Source: Tubiluchus corallicola (taxonomy: Eukaryota > Priapulida > Priapulimorpha > Priapulimorphida > Tubiluchidae). Taken from it: DNA of 64,000 bases. Position numbers and translations under genes: made by a program. Positions 35,776 to 46,541 of this stretch are shown here, one piece after another (the stretch's first letter is position 1; each line of letters begins with the position of its first letter). The DNA lies in the NCBI GenBank assembly GCA_030141605.1, contig JAQGDQ010000307.1:210845-274844 (forward strand), written 5' to 3'. Below the pieces are notes generated by a model, which was not told the DNA's origin, did no database searches, and saw nothing but the letters and a program-made list of their open reading frames with translations.

Positions 35776-38700
35776 AAAATTCATTTTCTTGTTGCTTGAC
35801 GCAAATGTTAATTATTATCCTTACATCATGACTCATACCACAAAAGCCTGTAAACTTTTTACATTTAGTTTCATTTGAAAGCTGTAAAAGAGTAACATGA
35901 CTTATTATGCTTTTATTGTAGTTTTTCCCATCAAAAATTTTTGGTGACTGTACAATACTGTACTAAACATACCTCTTCCTGTAACATTGTTATCTGCTGG
36001 TTGAGTTTTCTTGCATAAAAGGTCTGAAATAAAAGATTGTACTTAGCATGAAAGAATTACTTGTTGAAAGTGCAGAATACTGTGCAAGTGAAATATACAG
36101 TGAAAAAAAAGTTTAAAGCATTTTCCAAGGACCTATTTTGCTATCATACATTTGATGAAACAGCAAGAATGTCACTTCTGCAAAGACAACATTAATGTAA
36201 GAGGATTTACAAACAAACTAGTAAGATAATTAAATTGATAGAACTCTTACATACTGGCCAATCGTCACACCATTCATTGTTTTGTGGCAAGTAACCACAA
36301 CAGGTGGTCATATGGAAGCCAAATTTATCAACATATTGAGGCTCAGCAGAATGCTTATGAACAGAACTGGCTTCTTTCTTTTGCTTTTCACCTAACAATC
36401 GGTTATGTAGATGCATCCTATAAAGTAAAAAACATTCAAAGTTACTGCAATCAGGTAAATATGAGATATAATCAATTCATCTTTCCAAAGTTAATATATA
36501 CTGAATTTGCTTAAACATTCGTATCTTTTCAATGATAAATATTTTATACAAATACTTTTCATACAAATATCATGTATTAAAAACGAAAAGTCCAGTGCAC
36601 AGATTTCCTGGACAAGAAGACATAGGATGAATGCAGGGAGCATTAATGCGGGAATTGCATTTTAACCATCAACAAATGTGTTAATGAAAATTAGGAAATA
36701 TCTGTAATGCATGAAGCATGTGTGTATCTCAGAGGCCCGTATCCACTCAGCATCCTGTAGTGCTTCATTACAGCACTGATTATTCTAGTTTGCACTTTAG
36801 TGTATTATATGCTATGGTAATAACATGAAAACTAGATGCCCTGATTTTCACATTTTCGTTCCTGTCTCGAGTCCTTGACTGCCCATAAGCAAGATTCATG
36901 ACTTTACTTACTATAGTTTTAGATTTATTCTATGCTATTCGTTTTGGCTTTTGTCTCGGATCTGTATCTGTAATTTTAAAATCCCAGGTGCATATGTACC
37001 CCACAATATCCAAATACTGATGAAACAAATTATGAATTTAATTCAAAACCATGGGAGGAGTTAAATGACAATCGAACATTTTTCAGATATCCAGATATCC
37101 AAATCCAGTCGCCAATTTAACTGAGACCACTACGCAGGTTTCGTGGCTTTTGCCTCTGCATTTAAGAGTTAGCGTGAATTAAAATTGAATGCCCTAATGT
37201 TCACATTCTGGCTCCTGTCTCAGGGCTTTAAACAATTCCAGCTTTTTAAACAACACCGTTGTCAGAACCCTACTCCAGTGTCTACCACCCTGCAATTTTT
37301 TTTCTAGTTACTATAGTTTTAAAGTTATTCAATGTTATGCACTTCGGCTCCAATCTCAGCCTTAAAGATTCCCAGCTTTTTGAAAGTCTTGGCACATATC
37401 TATCCCATGATAACTGAACACTTTTGAAAAAAAAAATAGAATTTAACTCGAAGCCTAGGAGTTGCACGGCAATCAAAAGACTGACCAATGTCCAGCGCCC
37501 TTGGCATTTTTTTGGCTGAGGTACTGACTATACCACTTTCAAGGCCCCAATCCTGAGTGCCTATTCTGCAAGTTTCGTGACTCTAGCCTTGTTAATATGT
37601 GAGTTAACATAGCGCCTAAGGAAACTGGATATAATGACGATATAATATAATGACGATGAAGGTCTCTTAGAGAGTGGCAAACTCGCAAATAAAGCTATTC
37701 AAAATAGGATATCATGCAAGACTAGAAAGCAACATCATACTCATTCTACAGTAAGTTTATATTACAAATATATCCTTACTGTGCTAGCTGTTCTCCTAAC
37801 TCTTTATCAAATCTTCCACCTCCACCCATGTCAAGGTATTCCATCACAAACACTGCACCACCAGTCTTGGGATTATCTAACACCTATAAATAATGATATT
37901 ATAGTTAATTTGCAGCACGACTGCTATTGGACAACTAATTGTCTTGTCACAAGTATGCCCTTGTTAATTTTAAATTTAAAATAATTATAATGGGTGTTTA
38001 AAATAACAGAATACAGCTCATCTTTCAGCCATCTATTTATCCATCTACTAGATAAATGCTACACAAACTGATAAATCAACTCAACTGTCCAATTCAATGA
38101 GAATGGACTCTGAATAAAGAATTTTAGACATGGAAAATCATTTTTCACCATTCACCTATATAAAATTTAAACAAAGCTGTGTAGTGGCATTGAGAGTATC
38201 TTGATTCACTGACTATAATTAACATACATACCACAAGAGGTTTAGGCACGGTAATAGTGTTTGTGTCATGTATAGCTTTTAAGCTAGCAAATTCTCCATC
38301 AAACATTCTTCTTGCCTAATTTAAAACATAGTTTTTGAAATCTTGTAAATTGCAAGTTACTTAGCACCATATCACTTAAATAAATAAAACAGTATTTAAT
38401 GCAATGAGTAATTTAAAAGTAATTTAGAAAAATCCCATTACAGCAGATTCAAACAAGAACATAGTGTTTGAGTTTCAGTTAGATAGCACCTTTTGCTGTT
38501 TTGTTTTACAGAGTTTCTACATATTACTTGCATACTACAAACATTTAGACTTTAAACAAGTAGTCACTAGTAGTACGTGAGCTATCAAATGTCCACGAAA
38601 CACTAGCAGGAAATCAGATCTGAGTAGGAATGAGATTTTTAAAAAGCTCTTTTGTCTATAACATGCAATGAAAAATATAATCAATGCAAAGTTGGCTAAT

Positions 38701-38906
38701 ACACTGGACTTAAATTTTATTCTTCAACAATAGGCATTGAAGCATTTAAGTTTACTTTTCACCTGTGATTTTTCATTAACTTTCACAAACACCTTTCCAT
38801 GATCAGTCATGTATCCTTGTCCAGAACTGATGCAGCCACCTCCACCTCTCCCAAACCTTTCAAATTTAACAGTTTCAAGTGCTGCCTTAATTTCACTTTC
38901 CATTTT
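33557..38906 (-). CDS. FN3K: Fructosamine-3-kinase / ketosamine-3-kinase, complete gene
   Basis: Phosphorylates the C3 hydroxyl of fructosamine or ketosamine adducts on protein lysines, destabilising them and so deglycating proteins in the cytosol. Eight coding exons: 38903-38763, 38315-38232, 37883-37780, 36417-36255, 36023-35973, 35208-35067, 34174-34000, 33623-33557 (stop TAG). All phases close, giving 308 aa, against about 309 in human FN3K. Kinase-like landmarks: Gly-rich loop with [12 protein letters not shown] (Cys24), ATP-binding Lys41 in VFVKVN, the hallmark [12 protein letters not shown], the catalytic loop [10 protein letters not shown] (Asp215), and the metal-binding FDPASFYGH. 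The C-terminal signature [19 protein letters not shown] spans the last intron. An acceptor lies 3 bases before the ATG (TTTGCAG ending at 38907), so a non-coding 5' exon is expected upstream. FN3K versus FN3KRP cannot be separated, since that split is within vertebrates. Confidence 0.96.
35711..35774. repeat. (TTA)n microsatellite
   Basis: Uninterrupted TTA trinucleotides over about 64 bases in the FN3K intron between the exons 36023-35973 and 35208-35067. Confidence 0.97.
36838..37614. repeat. Diverged tandem duplication of about 350-400 bp in an FN3K intron
   Basis: Two similar units follow each other. CCCTGATTTTCACATTTTCG at 36838 matches CCCTAATGTTCACATTCTGG at 37191. TTACTATAGTTTTAGATTTA near 36909 matches TTACTATAGTTTTAAAGTTA near 37309. 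Further matching blocks are ACCATGGGAGGAGTT / GCCTAGGAGTTGCA and the unit ends TTTCGTGGCTTTTGCCT / TTTCGTGACTCTAGCCT. The spacing grows from about 353 to 400, so the units differ by indels. Confidence 0.6.
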
Positions 38907-40599
38907 CTGCAAATGCAAAAAAATGCGTAAATCATTAGTTGTAGTTGTTAACAAAGAAAAGATTGATATTTGTCTCCTTCCAAGAAATTATCAACTCTAA
39001 AACAATAGCACAACGTATATACAAAACATTATCTGAAAACTGAGTCTTAAAGGTCCACTGACACCCTGGTAGACACTTGCTGTCAATATTCACTATTGAC
39101 TAGCCTGACACAAAAAAGCGGCTTTATTTCTTTATAAACTTGCACGTATCGGTTTGGTTAGCATTGAAACATTTCAAATTTAGGGCCGCACAGACATCTT
39201 GCGAAAAATGAAAAATCCGGGAAGAAAGCAGAAGTTACATTACGTTAGGAACGACACTGCGCATGTGCGACTCTCGCTGTATTTACATGTTGGCAAAATC
39301 AAGCGATACGCCGGTAATAAAGAGACTGGGGTACCTTTTTTGCAATTTTGGCATTAAGCTCAAATAAAAGGTTTGTCCACACTTACTTGAATGCACTATA
39401 TTTTATAGATGAAAAAATATTAATAACAAAGTACAACGTGTAAACGTTTTAGAATGACATCACTGGTATTTCGCTTTCTTGATCTGATCATTTTCTGATC
39501 ACTTCCGTTTTATAAATGTCTTACTACCAAAGTATCTTTTGCTCGACGTCCCGTTCAGACAAAGCTTCTGACAAACTGTGATCGCTTTTACGTTTTTCAG
39601 CATATAAAATTGTAAAAATAACAGCGGATTCATAGGTACGATCAAAGAGAAAACAACTAGACAATAAGGCACTAATGACAGGTGATTTTGTTTCCTGGGC
39701 TTTACCGACATTTTGAGCCTGTGCAGACCGGGTATACTGTCTGACTTAACACGAGGTTCAAAATTAATGGAAAATGGAAAACTAGGAAGAAATGCCTTTC
39801 AGACAACAATTTTTTAACTCACTAAAATAGCGCTCCCTACATTTTTAGATACTTGGGAAAACCTTTGTGGCATTTTTTCGAATGAGCAAATGAGGTTTCA
39901 GAGAAAAAAGCTTTAAATATTTAAGTAAAAATATTCTCATAGTCTGATTGCTGATCGATGTGTATATAAGTTTGATGCAGTCGAGCACCTTCATTCTACG
40001 TGTAACTGCCCAAGCTTCATTTTTCACCATCATCAGGATAGATGGGCATTTCTTTTTGTGGCAAAAGGGAATGATGTTCCATCCTCACTGCTGTTGCGTT
40101 TTGTGGTATTTTTATGTTGAAGTGCCGGCGGCGCGAGCCATCGTCTAATTTATTTTTAGCGTCAAAATATAATTATAACATCATAATGGCATTTGACTCA
40201 CATGTAATTCCAATTTTAGTAATTGCTGTAACTTTAATAACTGCAGCTGCACTCAACTCGCCTATAGGTTGTGATGCAAATAGATTTACAGTGAAGATTA
40301 ATGTTAGAGAGACATAACCCTCACTTTTTGATCTCTGAGTGTTTATATCTACAATGTCACATGTTTTCTGTTTAATATAATTTGTTAACCTTATCAGAAC
40401 TTCAGGTGCAGATAGTATATCGTGCATTACGTCACATATTGAATACAGTTGTAGTGTATGGCCTGTCTAAACTAAAATTATCGCAAAAAATTGACATATC
40501 TGTTTTTAGCATTGTGCTAATTTTTTTATTCTATTTCTGCGGATATGTTTAATCAATTCATATACTTAATTATATACATAATTCCCACACTCACAGATT

Positions 40600-40750
40600 T
40601 TAGCCGATTTGATAAATTCTAGCAGTGCCTTTATTAAAATTTAATACCTGCAAAAATCACCTGCTGGGGGAGCTTACAGCACCCGCCCCCAGACCCCCAG
40701 GAGCTTTTTCGTTGGGCCCACCCTTTTTCTGAAGCTTGTATCTGCCCCTG
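40600..40750 (-). mobile_element. Possible hAT-type element, one end only
   Basis: Ends TGTATCTGCCCCTG, which reverse-complemented reads CAGGGGCAGATACAAGCTTC, a common hAT terminus. Upstream GGGCCCACCC and GCCCCCAGACCCCC resemble typical hAT subterminal G/C-rich blocks. No partner end or duplicated flanking 8-mer (GTGAGGAT) was found to the left, so the left limit is arbitrary. Confidence 0.35.
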
Positions 40751-41723
40751 GTGAGGATGACTGTCATTGCATTAGAATAACTTTGTGCAATGGTAGCTTA
40801 GTAACATTGTCCTTACATTTCTCTTAAAAAACTTAACAATCTACAATTATGAATGACGAATCTCAGAATTACACAGTTTCAATTTTCAAAATCATGATTT
40901 TTGGTGATTTCGTGTGATGGCATGTTTTTAATTTCAAGAAAGTCGAAGTAGAGAAGTAATTTTAAAATGGCACTGGCAATAGGTATACCAGACTATACCC
41001 TATAGCTGAATGAAATATCATTCGCTGAATATTAAACCACAAAACAGCAGTTTAAAATGTTTAATAAAGTCCACATTGAGATATACAAGAAAGTGCAAAA
41101 GGAAAAATTGGTTATTTACATAGAAAAAGTAACAAGAATTGCTTAAATTTAACACAGTTATCAATATAAAGTTGATGCTGCTTTTTGCTCCAATCTCCAT
41201 CACACAAGTAATTATTAGAAATTATATATGTGAAGCATTAGCTACAATTCATGCTGTGTTGATGATAACTTGTCTTTTAATCTTTCTGGAAGCTTTAGGA
41301 ATCTACATATTTAACATTCTTCCTTTACTTTGCATTGGTGATATTTTGTCACTTGTAAAATGGAATTATTTTGAGTTCTACAACAACTGCTGAGTTGTCA
41401 GCTAGCAGAAAGGTGTCTACACTTAATGCTTTGTGGATTAGGTCCAGGGTTGTTGTTGTTCGTTCTTCCATTCGATGAATCTATGCAGTACTGCGATTAG
41501 TTTGAGACAACATATGTCAATGTAAGGCAATGCTCCAATTATAGTAAGAATTCGTAAAGGAACCTTTTATTAAACTTACACTTTGAATGTGAATTAGTTA
41601 GGCTAATTTGGGTATTAGTGTAGATGCTTTTGTTAAAACCTCTACAATATTTACAATTCTTCAAACCTTTAGGGGTTTTACATTTATACTTTATGACCAG
41701 GTTGATTCCAGTATAGGTGCAAG

Positions 41724-42638
41724 CAGGGGCGTCCTGCACCAAAAAAAATTAGCGGGGCCCGACTGTATATAATGGCGGAACTTAACTGTTTAAAAAACAA
41801 ATAATTTTGAATTCCCACACAGTATTTTGCGTGCAAGAAAAACGATTTATTTATTCCCAACTGGCATTTAACTTAAAGCTATAGCAACGGAAACTTAATT
41901 AAAATTAAAAATTAAATTAAAATTTAATTAAGTATTTATTAGCTGTCAGGAATCCAAAGATTCGGCGAAAAGACGACTACCAAAACTTTGTTGTGTTCAT
42001 TCGATTCGAGCTGTAGGATGCAGCCCTTTTATGCAGCAAACTCGTGGGAAAGAGTCGTTAAGGAGTAGCAAAGAGTCGGTAATGTCCAATCAGGAGGTGG
42101 CTCATCAATTTGTATCTCCCAAACCAACTCTCTGGTACTAGGCTAGCTTGACAAACTGACTCTCTGGTACTAGGCTAGCTCAACATGACTTCAATGTTTG
42201 CATTGTTTTTGCTCTATTATTTCACTTGTTCACTATTATAACACACTGCTGAACGAAGCTCGAGTGCTAACTGAGCCGTTTTGTTAACTAACAGTCTTTT
42301 GTGCAAAGACGCTAATGCTACTCAACGAGCTGCTTTGTTCCTGCCTGCCTCCTGAATAGATTACATGCAAACAAATTAACTACACCCTGACTTTCAGGTA
42401 AATACATCTGGTCAGGCACGTATTAACAGTCAGAATAATTTAACTCGGCGACAAACTTTAATGATAAAAAATATTATTGGGCTACTGTACCGAAACGCTC
42501 ATACTGTTCGCATTTATGGAGCGCTGGCCCGCTATTGCGTGTCAAAAAGTCGGAAATAAATTTGCTTACCGTTTGCCATTTTGACATTTTCTAAAAAATT
42601 GGGGGGGGGCCCCGGGCCCCTATAGCACGACGCCACTG
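41724..42638. mobile_element. Non-autonomous hAT element, 915 bp, with 8-bp target duplication
   Basis: Left end CAGGGGCGTCCTGCACC; right end, reverse-complemented, CAGTGGCGTCGTGCTAT. Both are followed inward by GGGGCCC-type blocks. Perfect 8-bp target duplications GGTGCAAG flank it at 41716-41723 and 42639-42646, as expected for hAT transposition. No transposase frame is present. It contains an AT-rich TTAATTAAAATTAAAA patch and a 32-bp tandem repeat (ACTCTCTGGTACTAGGCTAG at 42126 and 42158). Confidence 0.88.
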
Positions 42639-43687
42639 GGTGCAAGAGACAGGATATGACACAGACTTTTAGAATTCTACATGGTATTGACAAAATACAC
42701 ATGGATGACCATGTTACAAGATGTCAACAACAAGAATAACAGACAAGAGGTCATTCATACAAATTACTCAAACATCATATCCAGGGCAGTTGGTCAAAAT
42801 GCCAGCATGTGTTTTCCTTCAGTGTTGTCGATCCATAGAACAAGCTACGAGCAAATGAGGCAACAAACATTGAGCAATTTAGTGGACATCTTGACAAGCA
42901 CTAGCAGCAGCATTCATCAATGCAATTCAATTTATTGCTCAAATACATATAATGTACATTGGCAAAACACAATACAGTACATACATGTCGAATAGTGCAT
43001 ACATATCAAGTTAATTCATAAAAGCTTTGTGCAAAAGGTTATTTTCAGTGTTAGTAATAATAATAATAAACATTTTAGTATAATTTGCATTAACATAGAT
43101 AAGTTAGTTACAGCACGCTGACACAAAACATCATCAAAATTCATAGATCTCATGTTACCCCAATGGGAACAAAATGTTCTGATGACATGACCTTCTTCAA
43201 TCTGCGGTGGTGCCGCTATATCCAGAATTTCAGTTTAAGCTAGTTCAGTATAGTGGAGAGGTAAATACCCTCAGACCCTTGATTATGGACTAACCTCTGG
43301 TTCCGGAAAAACAGCTAATGCGAATACTCCATTTTTAATACTTACGCATTTAGTATGGTCTACAAACGTCTATTTTTCTTGCCTCAATAATCTGAAATCT
43401 AATGCTATTTATTCTACTTCTAGTAAGCACACGACCCATCCAGGAATCCCAGGCAGAAATGAAGCCTCTGGCGCCAACAAACGAAATCTTTTCCATTCAG
43501 AAACCACAACTCAACGTAGGTGAAGATTGTGCATATTGCCAATTGTAAAAAAAACAAAATGTAGTTGCTAGCTGTTAGTAGCTAAGATAAATAAAGATGT
43601 TCAGTAACTTCAGCCAAATCTATCTTTAGGAGTAGAAGAACTTACGCTGTTAGCTGCAGATAGAAGTAGGTGGAATAGAAGTAGGTT

Positions 43688-44722
43688 GACCAATATATTC
43701 TGAAACTTCTGTATAATTCGTTAATTTTCCCTTATTTACAATATTCCATCTTAACATGGGGTACGGCTTTTGCATCAATTCAAAAATTAATACAGACACA
43801 ACAAAACAAAATAGTAAAATTAATAACTTTTGCTCGCAAATATGATCATGCTACACCATCCTTCGTAAAATTACAAATTTTAAAAGTAAGAAATATTTAC
43901 AATCTTTATGTATAAATTCAATGCTGGTTTATTACCCGAACTTTTTAGTGACTATTTCACTAATGTTTCTGATATACATTCCTACTCCACAAGAGCTGCT
44001 TCTAATGAACAGTATTTTGTGGAGAGATTTTTTACCCGACATGGTTTCAATAGCTTAAAATCACGAGGAGTTAAATTATGGAACTCGTTGCCAAAAGATA
44101 CCTTTGAAGGTAGCTTATTTTCTGCTTCCAAAAAATACACAAAATTCTTACTAAATGAATATACCTGTAGTACATAACTTGTAAGACTAATAAGCAAGCT
44201 AGCAAGTTTTTTTTTTCTCTTTTTTCTCCTAATCTCCTAAGTAATTGTTGTTCTTTCTTATACTTACTTTTTCTCTTAAATTTTTCTATATTACACTTTT
44301 TTGATTCTTATTTTATCTCTCCATACTCTCAGTTTTTTAACTTTACTCACTAACCTTGGTCAAATTCCCCTGTCAATAAGACCCCTATTTGAAAATACTA
44401 TATATAATAATCATAATTACTGATTAATTGTATTTTTTTTAGATTTAGGTATCATCTAACTTTATTATTTTTTGTTTTCACTTATACTGTTTTCATTTAT
44501 ACTGTTTTTTATTATTATTTTTTCTTATTTGTTTTTGTTTTTGTTATCTGCAGCCTCACCATTTATTTTTTATATACTAATTTAATTATAAGACAGGGCA
44601 GGAGACTAGATGACCCTATGGTCCTTCCCTGCCCTGCTCCACGATTATAATTACGTAATATTTAAAAAACTTTTTATGTCAAACAAATTGGAGAAAATAA
44701 ATGTTCTATGTCTATGTCTATG
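43688..44722 (+). mobile_element. 5'-truncated non-LTR retrotransposon (LINE), C-terminal ORF and 3' UTR
   Basis: The first frame reads LLYNSLIFPYLQYSILTWG and then IVKLITFARKYDHATPSF, the conserved segment after the reverse transcriptase palm in jockey/CR1-like LINEs. It hits a stop near 43911, and the protein resumes in another frame (43908-44177) as YKFNAGLLPELFSDYF, HSYSTRAA and RGVKLWNSLP, the usual C-terminus of these elements. The frameshift shows the copy is dead. The 3' UTR has a GC-rich stem (CAGGGCAGG at 44594-44602 with CCTGCCCTG at 44628-44636) and ends in TCTATG repeats at 44705-44722. The exact clade is uncertain. Confidence 0.85.
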
Positions 44723-46541
44723 AATACTCTGATAAATGTTGATACCTCAATGCCTACAATAGGTGGAATGAAACTTTAAAGAAACTAGCTGCAGGATTGT
44801 CCGGAAAAAGTATACATTTTAACACATAATAATACTAAAAACTTTCTGATAATTAACCTTGATGACATCACAACTGAACAAAATTTTCAACAGCACAGAC
44901 ATTCCACGGCTGTGGTGCATTTTTTTTGCAAAAGTGAAATGAAATACATTCGTAATGTACTACAACATTCAGATATACAAAAAAAACTCGACAGATTCTA
45001 AGTTCTGTGTGTGGTAATAATTCTTTCGCCTAAGTCATTCTTAAAAAAATAGTGCCAATAGTTTCAATATCTTACAGTGTAAATTGTAAGATATAGTTTT
45101 GGATTGAGTTCGGTTTTCCTCTAAACACAGTGTGATGAAACCCAGTGAAATACTTGGGCAGCCCATATACTGCACTTATTTTCCAGAGAGTTGGCGTTTG
45201 CACACTACGCAATAGTGCAAATGCAGTATGGGAGCTAGTGCACCAAACAGTACAAAAAATTAGTTACAGAAATAGCAAAAACTGTGACACATAAACAGTG
45301 TGAACCCAAAGTTTTTTGAGAGCACCAAAACAATGCATTACCGTCAATGTATTCAGCCATCAAAGAAATGGACTGAGATACATTACTAAAATTGATTTTA
45401 TGCAAAGACCCCAATAAAAAGTCACGAATTTAGTATTAATTCCGAAGAGTAGGAGAGTAGCTAAAGTAGGATTGGATACAGCTTGATGCCTATCTTGGGC
45501 AATTGAGCAATATTACTATAACAGCATGAACTAGGTATTGTTATAATACATCAATTTTTGTAAATGGGTTAGAGTAAAATTTCCTAACTAGTGACTTAAA
45601 TTCATAACTAAGTTAAAATCTATCATAATCACTGAGGCTATCCTGAGGCTCATCACATCATGAATTCATGTTCTTAGACATCAAATTATAGAAATTATAG
45701 TTATCATTTATGCTGCACATGCGCGAAAAGATTTTGTACAATTTGGTGATATTGTAAAGCTTTTAGAAAAAAATTGACATTAATTTTTACTAAAGTGTTT
45801 ATCGACAAAGCTTAAAATAAATTGAAATTTAGTCCCATTTATTTACAAACGCAGTCCATAATCACCAAGTGTTTTCAGTTACAGAACCTTGAAACTAAAA
45901 AAGCAGTCTGACAATATGGTAGATCTTATAGCAAGCAAGTAAGGTCAAAGTAATATTCTCCTGCCCTAATTAAATACAAAGCATGAAGTAAAATATTTAT
46001 TTTTCTTCCAAGTCTGTGCATAAGAAATCACAGTGTCTTTTTACCGCTCTATCTAGATCATGAGCATTGCCTACTTTGGGCAAACTATAGACTGAATTCA
46101 CCTATAACTAGCGCTCTGATATACAATATTTTAAAATCAGCTATATTCAATAAAAAAAAATCAGGTTAAATATTTGCTGAATTTGCATGGACAGAGAGAC
46201 TACCATGGTTGGCAAATGCAATTAAGCCAAAGTTGTAGAAGTTAACTTTGCGTGAGTGCATGTAATGCTGTGCTGCTAGCTATCATCATCAGATGGCAGA
46301 GTTGCTTAATTTTGCTACTGATTAGGGAATATCGTTAAATGTAATAAAGGATGATACCTTTTTACTGAAGACTACTACCTTCGTTTTATTAAAAATTACT
46401 TTAGTTTGAAAGAACATGATGCCCGCATTTTATCTTGTAGCACCTATTAATTGTGATATGTTTTTGTTGTGATATTGCAGATCTTGGCATTTGTAGAGGC
46501 ACTATGACCAAGTCTTGTTCCTCAATATAAACTTGGTGAAG

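Larger units (their letters stand above)
38907..46541. other. Intergenic region between the divergent FN3K and ETFBKMT genes
   Basis: FN3K runs left and ETFBKMT runs right from this 7.6-kb region, so both promoters should be inside it. Near each gene is an NRF-1-like GC-rich word: CTGCGCATGTGCGA (about 39257-39270) and TGCACATGCGCGA (about 45714-45726). Between them lie a hAT element, a possible second hAT end and a LINE 3' end, listed separately. A 104-codon plus frame at 42681-42995 shows no family features. Confidence 0.45.

Noticed and set aside
41139-41393. 84-codon plus frame rich in Ile and Leu, like a membrane protein
   Set aside because: The hydrophobicity comes from AT-rich codons; no start context, splice sites or family motif.
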